A stretch of 64,000 bases of DNA from Bacilliculturomica massiliensis (GCF_900605495.1 NZ_LR027600.1:246843-310842), one strand, 5' to 3'; numbered from the stretch's first letter, positions 8,178 through 17,020 are shown. Notes: a model not told the origin generated them from the sequence alone. Numbers and translations: made by a program.

Positions 8178-9587
8178 ATGGAGGGTAATATAAAAAAGAA
8201 AAAATTTGTCATGCCTCACACCTATGTGATTCTGGGAATATTCATCCTCTTTGGATTTTTCCTGACCTTCGTGCTGCCCAGCGGCGAGTACGATCGCTAT
8301 TTAAATGACGCGGGGCTGACCGTAGTAAATGCGGAATCGTTTCATCTGGTGGAAAAAGCCTATCTGAATGTATTTGATCTGCTTCTGGCCGTCCCCACAG
8401 GCCTGATCAACATGGCGTCCATCATATTCTTTATCTTTATCATCGTGGGTGCGTTTCAGATCGTCATCGCCACAGGCACGTTGAACGTGGCCATCGGGCA
8501 GGTGGCGAGAGCCATGCGGGGCAAGGAGATCTGGTCGATCCCTCTGCTGCTGTTCGTGTTTTCCATCGGCGGCGCCACTTTCGGAATGTCCCAGGAAGGA
8601 CTGGTCTTCGTTCCCATAGCCATCATGCTGGCCCGCTCCTTCGGGTACGATGCCATGACGGGAATGTGCATGGTGCTCATCGGCGCGCAGGTGGGATTCC
8701 AGGCCGGCTGGATGAATCCATTTAATGTGGGTATCGCCCAGGGTATCGCGGAGCTGCCGATCTACTCGGCCATCGGAGTCCGCCTCGTGCTCTGGATCGT
8801 ATTTCTGGTAGTCACCTCCTGGTATATGATGCGGTATGCCAGGCGCGTGCAGAGCGATCCCACGAAGAGTCTGGTCCATGACCTGGAAGTAGAGCAGGCG
8901 GGACAGGGCAGCATCGATCTGGAAAACCTGGAAAAGCTGTCAGGCCGGCAGATCGGCGTGCTGCTGGTCATCGTGGCTACATTGGCCACAGTTATTTACG
9001 GACTCACCAATCTGGACTGGTTTATCAATGAGATGAGCGCCATGTTCGTGGCCATGGGCATTATCAGCGGTTTTGTGGGAGGCTTCGGCCCCAGCCGTAT
9101 CTGCGAGGAATTTGTAAAAGGCTGTGAGACCATCGTGTACGGCTGTCTGATCGTAGGCATCGCGCAGACCATGGTGGTCCTGCTGCAGCAGGGCATGGTC
9201 ATCGACACCGTGGTCTATGATCTGGCTGGTCTGGTCTCCGCTCTGCCGCCGTTCCTGACAGCCATCGGCATGATGCTTGTGCAGACGATCATCAATTTCT
9301 TTGTGAATTCCGGTACAGGGCAGGCGGCTCTGACCATGCCGATCATGGTTCCGCTGGCGGATATACTGGGGATCACTAGACAGACGGCGGTCTTTGCGTT
9401 CCAGATGGGAGATGGGCTTTCCAACTGTATCTTCCCCACCAGTCCCACATTGATGGCTTCGCTGGGGCTGGCGAAGATCGGCTACGACAAGTATCTGAAA
9501 TTCCTCATGCCGCTCTGGCTGATCTGGAATCTGATCGCGGTGCTGCTGCTCGTTTACTGCACGATGACGAATATCGGTCCCTTCTAG
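8178..9587 (+). CDS. YfcC/DcuC-type carrier
   Basis: This 469-residue membrane protein has about 12 hydrophobic segments and belongs to the YfcC/C4-dicarboxylate anaerobic carrier-like (DcuC) family. A GAQVGFQAGWMNPFNVGIAQ motif near residue 175 and a second-half counterpart around NFFVNSGTGQAALTMPIM near residue 375 are characteristic. Relatives carry dicarboxylates, peptides or amino acids such as arginine and ornithine. It is co-transcribed with the deacylase, so it probably imports the deacylase substrate. The ribosome binding site is AAAAGGAG just ahead of the ATG. Confidence 0.82.
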   Translation: MEGNIKKKKFVMPHTYVILGIFILFGFFLTFVLPSGEYDRYLNDAGLTVVNAESFHLVEKAYLNVFDLLLAVPTGLINMASIIFFIFIIVGAFQIVIATGTLNVAIGQVARAMRGKEIWSIPLLLFVFSIGGATFGMSQEGLVFVPIAIMLARSFGYDAMTGMCMVLIGAQVGFQAGWMNPFNVGIAQGIAELPIYSAIGVRLVLWIVFLVVTSWYMMRYARRVQSDPTKSLVHDLEVEQAGQGSIDLENLEKLSGRQIGVLLVIVATLATVIYGLTNLDWFINEMSAMFVAMGIISGFVGGFGPSRICEEFVKGCETIVYGCLIVGIAQTMVVLLQQGMVIDTVVYDLAGLVSALPPFLTAIGMMLVQTIINFFVNSGTGQAALTMPIMVPLADILGITRQTAVFAFQMGDGLSNCIFPTSPTLMASLGLAKIGYDKYLKFLMPLWLIWNLIAVLLLVYCTMTNIGPF

Positions 9588-9649
9588 CCGACGTCCGTCT
9601 GACGGACCTGGGCCGGCCTGCGAAGTTACAGGGGAAAGGAGAACAGCTG

Positions 9650-10360
9650 ATGGAGAGGAAGAAAAGAGAAAGACCGCGGTCCTTGGAAGAGACGATCGCA
9701 TCCATGAGCCGAAGACAGGCGGCGTCGGTGATACTGTTTGTGCTGGGAGCGATCCAGGCTGCGGTGGGGCTTGTGATCCAAAACTACATACCGCTGATCT
9801 TCGCCTCCTGCCTTTTTTACGCGGCAGTAAGGCAGAAACAGGCTGTGGCGCGTATGAGACAGAAAGATCCGCGGCTGCTTCTGGCGGCGGAACACAGCGT
9901 CGCCGCCAGAAGAGGAAGACTGATATCTTCCGCTCTGCAGCTGGGATTCGGGGCGGTCATACTTTATGCGGCCCTGCGGTCCGTTTCGGTCATCGGGCTG
10001 ATGGGCGCCGGAGCCCTGCTCTGGCTCGGGGTAAGCGGCCTGTGGAAAACGGCCGTTCCCGGCGCGGCGGCCGCAGCGATCCGCAGACCTACGGCCGCTG
10101 AGACCGGAGACTGTGAAGCCGGCGGAACTGGAGACTGTGCAGCGGAAGGCGCAGCAGGCCTGACTGAGAAAAGCGCCGGGAGGACGGCCGTGGGAAAAGG
10201 CAGGACCGGGGCCCGACTGAAGGTATACTGCGTACTGGCCGCCGCAGGGCTGTTTCTGGGCGTAGGGCTCGTCTCGCGCAGCGCCGCGGAGATCGCCGTG
10301 GGCGCGTTTATGGCGTACTATGGTATCAAAGAATCAAAGGTCCCCGGCGGCGCAGATTGA
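9650..10360 (+). CDS. Hypothetical membrane protein
   Basis: This 236-residue protein of unrecognised family has about five hydrophobic segments: residues 25-62 as a pair, about 85-125 as a pair, and one near 195-225. An Ala/Gly-rich hydrophilic linker at about 140-180 (repeats of ETGDCEAGGTGDCAA type) joins the last one. It follows the carrier by 62 nt with AAAGGAG as ribosome binding site and is the last gene before a strong hairpin, so it is probably the third gene of the sigma-54 operon. It could be an accessory to transport, but nothing in the sequence shows this. Confidence 0.65.
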   Translation: MERKKRERPRSLEETIASMSRRQAASVILFVLGAIQAAVGLVIQNYIPLIFASCLFYAAVRQKQAVARMRQKDPRLLLAAEHSVAARRGRLISSALQLGFGAVILYAALRSVSVIGLMGAGALLWLGVSGLWKTAVPGAAAAAIRRPTAAETGDCEAGGTGDCAAEGAAGLTEKSAGRTAVGKGRTGARLKVYCVLAAAGLFLGVGLVSRSAAEIAVGAFMAYYGIKESKVPGGAD

Positions 10361-10377
10361 TCCAAAACAGACAAAAC

Positions 10378-10411
10378 AAGACCCCTGCGGAATAACTTCC
10401 GCAGGGGTCTT
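10378..10411 (+). terminator. Perfect 15-bp hairpin after operon
   Basis: AAGACCCCTGCGGAA (10378-10392) and its exact complement (10397-10411) enclose a 4-nt loop. There is no T-run, so termination may be incomplete or the hairpin may stabilise the mRNA end. Confidence 0.6.
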
Positions 10412-10462
10412 CGCTGTTTCTACGGGAGCGGCTGGATAAAACATCCGCCTGCGGTGTGTATT

Positions 10463-10528
10463 TTTTTCCATTCTTCGCCTTATCACCTTTCGGTAATAAT
10501 TATGATTATTTTGGATGATAATATCAAC
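10463..10528 (+). promoter_or_regulatory. Promoter/operator block, copy B
   Basis: This is the paralogue of block 4804-4869, in front of the XRE gene. Similarity continues beyond the block into the ribosome binding site and the first eleven codons. It probably holds the promoter and an operator for the XRE protein. Confidence 0.65.
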
Positions 10529-10573
10529 TGAAAAAAATGACCGGACAGCGAAGACATCACAGGAGGGACACAA

Positions 10574-10867
10574 ATGACAAAGCTGCTGCAGGATGTGGGG
10601 ATCGGAACGAATTTGAAAAGGCTGCGCACAGCCAGAAGGCTGACGCAGGAGAATCTGTGCGCCAAGATGACGCTGAGGGGCAGACCGATGTCCCAGTCAG
10701 CCTATTCACAGATAGAAAACGGTACGAGGAATATTTTTGTCAGCGACCTGATCGTGCTGAAAGAGATCTACAATGTGCCGTACGACGAATTTTTTCGGGA
10801 TGTTCGCCCGGTCAACAAGTATGAGCAGTGCAGTGGTTCCGGCGAAAAGGCGGAGACAGACAAGTAA
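10574..10867 (+). CDS. XRE-family transcriptional regulator
   Basis: This 97-residue protein consists mostly of one Cro/C1-type helix-turn-helix domain (about residues 10-75). The scaffold LKRLRTARRLTQENL is followed by the recognition region SQSAYSQIENGTRN and ends in a typical LIVLKEIYNVPYDEFF tail. The start has AGGAGGG upstream. Its promoter and first codons are duplicated ahead of the sigma-54 activator at 4964, so both genes may answer to the same regulator, perhaps to this protein itself. It closes the 4.8-10.9 kb module and is followed by a terminator. Confidence 0.8.
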   Translation: MTKLLQDVGIGTNLKRLRTARRLTQENLCAKMTLRGRPMSQSAYSQIENGTRNIFVSDLIVLKEIYNVPYDEFFRDVRPVNKYEQCSGSGEKAETDK

Positions 10868-10888
10868 AATAACTAAAATAGTGAATGG

Positions 10889-10919
10889 ACTGCCGCATCA
10901 GTTTTGTGCGGCAGTTTTT
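10889..10919 (+). terminator. Terminator of XRE gene
   Basis: ACTGCCGCA (10889-10897) pairs with TGCGGCAGT (10907-10915), followed by a T-run. Confidence 0.75.
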
Positions 10920-11089
10920 CTGTCTTTTTTGGATAGTCCCACAGGGTCTTGCGCGCTGACGCGGGGAACTCTAAAATAGAGAGAAGGCGGCATAGGGCCT
11001 GCGGCACAAAGAAAAAAGATCTGAGTGGTTTTCTCTTTTTCGCCGTATTATAGGTGAGATGTTTATTTCAGCGGAAAGAGGTGAAATGA

Positions 11090-11626
11090 TTGAACGACGA
11101 GAAGATCATAAAGGCGATCAAAGAGGGCGACGCGGCCGCCATTGATCAGGTGATCACAAAATATTCCAGACTCATGTGGTCCGTCGCCGGCACGGTGCTG
11201 AAAAATGCCGCATCCCGGCAGGATATAGAGGAATGCGTCGCCGATGTCTTCATCTACCTGTGGCAAAATCCGGATAAATATGATGCGAAGCGGGGCAGAT
11301 TGAAGTCCTGGCTTTCGATGATCGCCAAAACGCAGGCGATCAACCGGTATCGCTTGCTGGCGAAGCACAACGAGGCGCCCCTGGACGACAAGATGTTTGC
11401 CCGGCAGCTGGGCGTCATGGAAGGAATCCTGGAAGAGGACGCCAAACGCTCGCTGACCGCTGCGGTAAGGGAACTGGAAGAGCCGGATCAGGAAATTCTG
11501 GTGAGACGATATTATTACGATCAGAAGCCTAAAGAGATCGCTTTTGCACTCGACCTGCCGGTAAAGACCGTGGAGAACCGTCTTTACCGCGCCAAGCGGA
11601 AGCTGCGGGAAATGATCGCCAATTGA
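11090..11626 (+). CDS. ECF-type RNA polymerase sigma factor
   Basis: This 178-residue sigma-70-family protein has only regions 2 and 4. Region 2 (about 20-85) contains the DIEECVADVFIYLWQNP core-binding helix and the -10 recognising WLSMIAKTQAINRYR. Region 4 (about 125-175) ends in the helix-turn-helix KEIAFALDLPVKTVENRLYRA. The start is TTG 11090 behind AAGAGGTG. It is followed after 16 nt by a single-pass membrane protein that is probably its partner. An extracytoplasmic signal is likely, as in other sigma/anti-sigma pairs; the regulon is unknown. Confidence 0.87.
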   Translation: MNDEKIIKAIKEGDAAAIDQVITKYSRLMWSVAGTVLKNAASRQDIEECVADVFIYLWQNPDKYDAKRGRLKSWLSMIAKTQAINRYRLLAKHNEAPLDDKMFARQLGVMEGILEEDAKRSLTAAVRELEEPDQEILVRRYYYDQKPKEIAFALDLPVKTVENRLYRAKRKLREMIAN

Positions 11627-11642
11627 AACGGGAGGGATACGG

Positions 11643-12872
11643 ATGAATTCATTTGATAAAGATAACCTGAAAAATATAAAAGCGATCTTCATGGATAAGA
11701 CCGGGGTGGATCTGCCCTCCGTCGGTCCGGCCAGACGCCGCTCTGTCCGCAGGATCGTCGTGCTGGCGGCTGCCGCAGCCTGCTTTCTGATCATGACTGC
11801 CTTTGCGGCCGGCATGTTCTCGTCGCTGTCCGGCGATGATCTGAGCTTCCGCGCCGTCTACGAGGGAAACGGCGTTGTCACCGTGGAGGTGGAAAATCTG
11901 TCGAATAAAGACCTGCGCTTTCAGCCCAGGCTCAGGCTGATGCGCTGGACGACCGGTGAAGAAGTGGAACCTCATTCGAATGGGGTGATCTTTCAAAACA
12001 CGGAGATACCGGCGCATTCCGACGGAGCCATGACCATCGATCTGTCCGGGGCTTACGATGTGGAACAGCTGGAAGAACCTCTCGACAACGACTGGTATTA
12101 CTTTATCCTGACAAACAATAATTTTGCATTCGGTCAGGACTGGATCTGTAACGTCCGGTTCGCAGATCCTCTGGAAACACCTGAAACATCTGAAATACCG
12201 GCGCCGCCGGCTGAGTCTGACGCCGCTGTGATACAGAGAGTGGAAGAAGAGCTTCGCTTTTACTTTGGAACGATCTCCTGGGACACGGATGAACGGCGTG
12301 CCATGGACGCCCAGTATATTGAGGCATACACAGAGCTCTTCGATCGATTCGACGGGAATATCGTTCCCTCCGTTTCCCCTGCCCTGTTAGTGGACGATCC
12401 GGCTCCCGGAGTGATCCTGGACAGCAGCCTGCCGTCCGACGAGCAGTATCTTCTCATCGGACAGCACAGGCATACCCACGATGTGAACTATAAGCTGATG
12501 GCATCGGAAGCGGAAAGCGCTCTGGTACTCTCTGCTGAGCTGCCGCTTGAGACATACGACGCGGGCACTTATCTGCCGCTGTTCTACATTTTTACCTACG
12601 ACAGATCCCAGATCACAGGTGAAGACGATCACGCCTTTATCCATGGGCAGATTTTGAGCTTCAGGGAACTTGAGGAGTATAAGGTATATGAGGATGACCG
12701 GTACCTCTGCTATGAGGTCAGCGATCTGATCTATACTGATCTGGAGAATTACGCCCGGAGCTTTGCCGGAAGAGATCCGCACATTCGCTTTGACGATCAG
12801 GTGTGGACCCGTGTAAAAAATATTTACGGCTACTACAAAGAGAATCTCGGCAATCTGTTTTATTACAGATAG
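11643..12872 (+). CDS. Single-pass membrane protein, likely partner of ECF sigma
   Basis: This 409-residue protein has a short cytoplasmic N-terminus (1-35, starting MNSFDKDNLKNIKAIF), one transmembrane segment (about 37-57) and a large acidic extracellular part. A Pro/Glu/Thr-rich linker lies at about 178-195. No zinc-binding anti-sigma HxxxCxxC motif is visible. Position right after the ECF sigma gene and topology suggest an anti-sigma or co-sensor role. The extracellular domain shows no family I recognise. A bidirectional terminator follows at 12907. Confidence 0.7.
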   Translation: MNSFDKDNLKNIKAIFMDKTGVDLPSVGPARRRSVRRIVVLAAAAACFLIMTAFAAGMFSSLSGDDLSFRAVYEGNGVVTVEVENLSNKDLRFQPRLRLMRWTTGEEVEPHSNGVIFQNTEIPAHSDGAMTIDLSGAYDVEQLEEPLDNDWYYFILTNNNFAFGQDWICNVRFADPLETPETSEIPAPPAESDAAVIQRVEEELRFYFGTISWDTDERRAMDAQYIEAYTELFDRFDGNIVPSVSPALLVDDPAPGVILDSSLPSDEQYLLIGQHRHTHDVNYKLMASEAESALVLSAELPLETYDAGTYLPLFYIFTYDRSQITGEDDHAFIHGQILSFRELEEYKVYEDDRYLCYEVSDLIYTDLENYARSFAGRDPHIRFDDQVWTRVKNIYGYYKENLGNLFYYR

Positions 12873-12906
12873 AAGAACGACTACGTGTTTCGCGAGGGAG
12901 AGACAG

Positions 12907-12946
12907 GAAAAGCCGCGGCCCATGGTAAAAAGGGCGGCGGCTTTTC
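12907..12946. terminator. Bidirectional terminator
   Basis: GAAAAGCCGC (12907-12916) pairs with GCGGCTTTTC (12937-12946) between the convergent sigma-partner gene and panF. Confidence 0.65.
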
Positions 12947-12983
12947 GATTTGTTTTGATCCGATTTTCATCCTCAGAAGCACT

Positions 12984-14534
12984 TTAGAAGCACTTTTTCA
13001 GCATTTCAGGGTCCGGCTCTTCTGGCCTCAGGAGCCCGACGAGGAAATAAGCGATCCCTCCGGCGGCCAGCCCGAAGACGATCTCGTGAATATGGAAGGG
13101 AGCGATCTTCACCTGATTGAAAAAGACGAAGGTCGAAACGCCCACGATAATAGAAGCGATGCAGCAGGGGGCGCTGCCTTTTTTCCAGTAAAGTCCTCCG
13201 ATAAGCGGCCAGAAGAAAGTCGCTTCCAGGCCGCCCATGGCAAAGAGGTTGATCCACACGATAATGTCGGGCGGGGACAGGGCCAGAAGAAATACGATCA
13301 GGCCCAGCAGGATCGTGATGAGAAGACTGAGCACAGGCAGCTTTTGCACCGCCGCTGCTTCAGCAGCTTCAGCTTCGGCGGCTTTCTGAATTTCAGGTTC
13401 GGTCCCGGTCTTTGCGGGCTTAGCGATATAGGTCAGGTACAGATCCTTGATGATGGTGGCCGAGGCAAGGATCAGCAGGGAGGAAACGGTGGACATGACG
13501 GCGGCCAGCGGCGCGGCGAGGAACAGTCCGGCGGCCCAGGCAGGCATGTAGCGCAGTACCACGTAGGGAATGACCTGATCGGTGCTGGCAATGCCTTCCG
13601 CCGGCAGCAGAGGCAGCGTCAGAGCGCCCGCAAAGTGCATGCCGATCATGAGGATACCTACGACCACGGTGCCGTAGAGCATGGCCCGGTGCATGGACTG
13701 CGTATCCTTAAAGCCCATGCCGCGGACAGCGGTCTGGGGAAGTCCCAGTGTCCCCGCGCCCACCAGGACCCAGAAAGAGATCATATAGCCGGGGGACAGT
13801 GCGGTGAGTCCGCCGCTGAATTCACCCTTGCCCAGAATGTCCCAGCCCGGGTTCATGGCGTCCAGCTGCGCCGTGATGCCGCTGAGTCCGCCGCCGGCGC
13901 GGATCACGAAAAAGAGCAGCAGGAAGGTGCCCAGCGTCATGATGATCCCCTGAAAGGTATCCGTGATCACTACAGCCTTGAAGCCGCCGATGGAGGTGTA
14001 GAGGATGACGACCACGGCAAAGAGCGCCAGCCCAGCCCAGTAAGGCATACCCGTCACGGAGGATACCAGCGTGGCTCCGCCGATGAACTGAGCGATCATC
14101 TGGGTCAGGAAAAAGACCACCAGACAGACGCCGCAGAGGATGACTACCGCGGGGGAGTTGTATCGCGCTTTAAAGTAATCGGTGACGGTGACAGCGCCGA
14201 TCTTTCGGGAGATGATGGCAAACTTTTTCCCCAGAACGCCCAGCGTCAGAAAAGCCGTGCCGATCTGGATGGCCGCCACCCAAGACTGCGTCAATCCCCA
14301 GGAAGCGGAGAGACCAGGGCCGCCCAGAAAGGAGCTGGCGCTGGTGTAGGTGGCTACCAGCGTCATGGCCAGCACGAGACCGCCCATGGAACGGCTGCCC
14401 ATGAAATAGTTCTGCATAAATCCGCTGGAAGCATGCTCTCTGGCAGATCTGCGGCTCATGTAAATACCGAGGAACATATTGATCGCCATGTAGGCGATGA
14501 GAACTACCAGAATGACGATCTGTTCAGTTGACAT
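12984..14534 (-). CDS. panF: Sodium/pantothenate symporter
   Basis: This 516-residue member of the sodium:solute symporter family has about 13 membrane segments. Typical PanF stretches are visible: the N-terminal TYTSASSFLGGPG near residue 60-72, the central ATSIGGFKAVV-like YTSIGGFKAVVITD near residue 180, and the GTLGLPQTAVRGMGF motif near residue 255-270. It imports pantothenate with sodium for CoA synthesis. ATG 14534 overlaps the end of yhdT by 11 nt; an in-frame start further upstream would overlap it more and lacks a ribosome binding site. The pairing with YhdT supports the specificity. Confidence 0.87.
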   Translation of the reverse strand: MSTEQIVILVVLIAYMAINMFLGIYMSRRSAREHASSGFMQNYFMGSRSMGGLVLAMTLVATYTSASSFLGGPGLSASWGLTQSWVAAIQIGTAFLTLGVLGKKFAIISRKIGAVTVTDYFKARYNSPAVVILCGVCLVVFFLTQMIAQFIGGATLVSSVTGMPYWAGLALFAVVVILYTSIGGFKAVVITDTFQGIIMTLGTFLLLFFVIRAGGGLSGITAQLDAMNPGWDILGKGEFSGGLTALSPGYMISFWVLVGAGTLGLPQTAVRGMGFKDTQSMHRAMLYGTVVVGILMIGMHFAGALTLPLLPAEGIASTDQVIPYVVLRYMPAWAAGLFLAAPLAAVMSTVSSLLILASATIIKDLYLTYIAKPAKTGTEPEIQKAAEAEAAEAAAVQKLPVLSLLITILLGLIVFLLALSPPDIIVWINLFAMGGLEATFFWPLIGGLYWKKGSAPCCIASIIVGVSTFVFFNQVKIAPFHIHEIVFGLAAGGIAYFLVGLLRPEEPDPEMLKKCF

Positions 14535-14796
14535 GGCCGTCCTCGCTTTCTGCCTCCAGGCTGAAATTGACAAATACTTTTTTCAGCAGAAAAATTACGC
14601 CTGCTACGCCTACCACGAACACGCCGGGAGTGCTGACGATCCACCAGAGCGGCAGATTCATAAAGTATATGCCGCAGCTGTTTAAAGCGTAGCCAAAGCC
14701 CACGTGCCACGCGAAACAGATCAGAAACAGCGCAATGGTGGCCAGCGCTTCTTTTTTGATCTGCCGGTTCTTTTCATCTTCGGTCATAGGTTTCAT
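14524..14796 (-). CDS. yhdT: YhdT family small membrane protein (DUF997)
   Basis: This 90-residue protein has two membrane segments (about 19-40 and 50-70) with the FAWHVGFGYALN and GLPLWW-like LPLWWIVSTPG signatures of the YhdT family. The family is almost always encoded next to panF and is thought to help pantothenate symport. The start at 14796 has AAGGAGG at good spacing; the open frame extends upstream without another ribosome binding site. It is co-transcribed with panF from a promoter near 14959-14987. Confidence 0.85.
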   Translation of the reverse strand: MKPMTEDEKNRQIKKEALATIALFLICFAWHVGFGYALNSCGIYFMNLPLWWIVSTPGVFVVGVAGVIFLLKKVFVNFSLEAESEDGHVN

Positions 14797-14958
14797 CGAC
14801 GATCCTCCTTTGTGGGAATGCCGCACCCCGGCATAAAATCCGCCGTTTGTCGGAATTTCCTCTAAACAAAAAAATATCCGCGCACCGCGCCTAAATGCAG
14901 ACTGCACTTCGGCGTATGCCCCGGATGGATCGATTCCTGTCATATGGTTTTCTACCGC

Positions 14959-14987
14959 AGAATATAATAACCGCTGGCTGCTGTAAA
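14959..14987 (-). promoter_or_regulatory. Promoter of yhdT-panF
   Basis: On the minus strand TTTACA (14987-14982), 17 nt, then TATTCT (14964-14959). The leader to yhdT is about 155 nt. The rest of the 629-nt gap between yhdT and the gene at 15426 holds no gene I can support. Confidence 0.55.
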
Positions 14988-15425
14988 ACAAGCGCGGTTT
15001 TTCTATAACTGGCCGCGTCCTTTCGGAGACCCTGCGAGAGCCGCCGGCGGCCCCGGTCTGGTCCCGTTCTTCTGGGAATACGGTGATTCTCCTGCAGATA
15101 CGGGCGTTTGCGCCGGACGTCGGTAAAAGTCCTGATATGAGGTATAGTTTCCCTAGGAATACTGTCCATCGCGTTTAATATACCATTCGGGGTCCCCTAT
15201 GTAAAGAAAAAAGTGAGGACAGTTATGAAAATCAGGGATCGATTTAAGAGTTCATCATGCTTTCTTAAGAAATAATACTTTTATTTGTCAGAGTCTCTTC
15301 AAACAGTGATCACACAGAGCGGTTAGAATAAGACCATAGAAACAGGGGAGAGCCGGAAGGACCGGAGCCGCGGCGCCGTCCGGCGGAATGTACAAAAGGG
15401 AAGACGGAAAAGGGAGGGAATATCA

Positions 15426-16193
15426 ATGAAGAAAGAAAAGAGAGAACAGTTAATATTTAGAAACGAATGGAAACACAGCATGGACCAGACCGACTATCTC
15501 ACGATCAGAAACAGGCTTGCGTCCATCGCCGGCGATAGTATGTACGCCGGACTGGGAGGCATGTACCGGGTGAGAAACCTGGCTTTTACCCAGACGGATG
15601 GGGACCGCCATCCGGATCTGCTCTCAAGCATCGGACGCAGAGAAAGCTTTCGTATCAGGTACTATAATGAAAATACGGACTATATCCGCCTTGAAAAGAA
15701 GACGCGGGTGGGGGGTAAGACGAACAAACAGTCTGTGCCGCTGTCGGAAGAAGAATGCAGGCGGATCCTCGCGGGCGACACAGAGTGGATGGCCGAATCC
15801 GTGGAACCGCTGATGAAAGAATTTTATGCCAGGATCAGCAGTGGGGAGCTGAAGGCGCAGACTGTGGCGGATTTTCGGCGGGAAGCCTTCGTTTACCGGC
15901 CCTGCAACGTGCGTATCACAATGGACAGCCGCCTGGAGACCGGTATTCCGGCGGAGCGGTTTCTGGATCTGGACTGGCGCCGTCAGAACGCGGCGGATAC
16001 AGCGCCGGCTCAGAGCGCTGTGACGGGAGACGGTCTGGGGTACAGCCTGAAACAGCAGAAGGAGGCGGTCATCATGGAGATCAAATATGACTGCTTCCTG
16101 CCTGAAGTGATCCGGGCGGCGATCCGCGTCACACAGAAAAGACCGTCGTCCTTTGCCCGCTATGAAGCCCGGCACGCATACGGACAAATGTAG
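15426..16193 (+). CDS. VTC-domain polyphosphate polymerase
   Basis: This 255-residue protein consists of one VTC domain, a triphosphate-tunnel fold. Charged tunnel strands are seen as FRNEWKHSM (10-18), ESFRIRYYN (about 75-83), YIRLEKKTR (about 88-96) and EIKYD near residue 218. VTC proteins make inorganic polyphosphate from ATP; stand-alone bacterial versions exist. The final residues SSFARYEARH match the conserved end of the family. It appears monocistronic with GGAGGGAAT before the ATG. A CotH-like partner that often accompanies such genes is not next to it. Confidence 0.8.
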   Translation: MKKEKREQLIFRNEWKHSMDQTDYLTIRNRLASIAGDSMYAGLGGMYRVRNLAFTQTDGDRHPDLLSSIGRRESFRIRYYNENTDYIRLEKKTRVGGKTNKQSVPLSEEECRRILAGDTEWMAESVEPLMKEFYARISSGELKAQTVADFRREAFVYRPCNVRITMDSRLETGIPAERFLDLDWRRQNAADTAPAQSAVTGDGLGYSLKQQKEAVIMEIKYDCFLPEVIRAAIRVTQKRPSSFARYEARHAYGQM

Positions 16194-16248
16194 ATCCGGG
16201 GGGAGAAATAGGCCTGCTTGACTGTCAGATAGTTAATACATGAAATAA

Positions 16249-16275
16249 TTAGCACTCTAATAGAAAGAGTGCTAA
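16249..16275 (+). promoter_or_regulatory. CIRCE element (HrcA operator)
   Basis: TTAGCACTC (16249-16257), a 9-nt spacer and GAGTGCTAA (16267-16275) form the perfect consensus CIRCE inverted repeat. It lies 123 nt ahead of hsp20. A TTGACT at 16218 and a TATAAT at 16304 lie on either side, so the exact promoter is uncertain. HrcA repression of hsp20 is inferred. Confidence 0.92.
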
Positions 16276-16398
16276 TTTTTCTGTTTAAAGAGATGACTTG
16301 GAGGTATAATATAAGTGTACGAACGAGGGCGTGAAAGGAAGAGCCCACGGGAGATATAAAAAACAGAGATCAGCAAAAGTTAAAAGGAGGTATGACTT

Positions 16399-16821
16399 AT
16401 GTTTGATTTAATGCCGTTTAGAAAAAATGAAAACAGTATCTTCAGTTATCTGGATGATCTGGAAAAGAATTTCTTCGGAGATTTGTCCAGGGACGTTTCA
16501 CAGTTCCGGACAGACGTGCTGGACAAAGGCGACCATTATGAGCTGAAGGCGGATCTGCCGGGATTCAGCAAGGAAGAGATCAAAATCGACCTCAACGGAG
16601 ATATGATGACCATCCGCGCGGAGCACAGGGAGGATAAGGAAGAAAAGAAAGAGAACTATGTCCGCAGAGAGAGACGCTACGGTTCCTTTGTGAGAAACTT
16701 CGATCTGAACGGGATCGACAAAGAGAGTATATCAGCGGCCTATCAGGACGGCGTGCTGTCCCTGAAGCTGCCGAAGGAAGCGCCGCAGCAGCCCACGGCC
16801 AAACAGATCACTGTGGAATAG
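16399..16821 (+). CDS. hsp20: Small heat shock protein, Hsp20 family
   Basis: This 140-residue protein has an alpha-crystallin domain at about 38-128, with the opening strand YELKADLPGFSKEEIKIDL and the late GVLSLKLPK motif near residue 118-126. The N-terminal arm (1-35) begins MFDLMPFRKNENSIF, usual for clostridial Hsp18/Hsp20. It holds unfolding proteins as an oligomer in the cytoplasm. It has AAAGGAGG before the ATG, a CIRCE element upstream and a strong terminator downstream, so it is a single-gene heat-shock unit under HrcA. Confidence 0.92.
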   Translation: MFDLMPFRKNENSIFSYLDDLEKNFFGDLSRDVSQFRTDVLDKGDHYELKADLPGFSKEEIKIDLNGDMMTIRAEHREDKEEKKENYVRRERRYGSFVRNFDLNGIDKESISAAYQDGVLSLKLPKEAPQQPTAKQITVE

Positions 16822-16934
16822 TCCCCCCTCCGGATCGGGAAGGGTGCGGGACGCAGGAAACGGGCGCATGGCGAAAAGGCGGCGCAGTGAGAAAACCGTT
16901 TCAGAAAGAAAATAGAAAGCAGATTGTGATTGAC

Positions 16935-16985
16935 GAAAGCTCCATTCAAGTGTAAAATTACACTTGAATGGAGCTTTCTTGTTTT
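16935..16985 (+). terminator. Strong terminator after hsp20
   Basis: Two perfect 21-nt arms (16935-16955 and 16958-16978) are separated by only two A's and followed by TTGTTTT. Confidence 0.75.
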
Positions 16986-17020
16986 AGGCGCGCTGAAATA
17001 TGCGGCGATTGGGAGGACGG

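Noticed and set aside
12885..14531. Long + strand open frame antisense to panF
   Set aside because: It is His/Asp/Gln-rich and repeats the complement of a clear membrane transporter; no ribosome binding site or domain.
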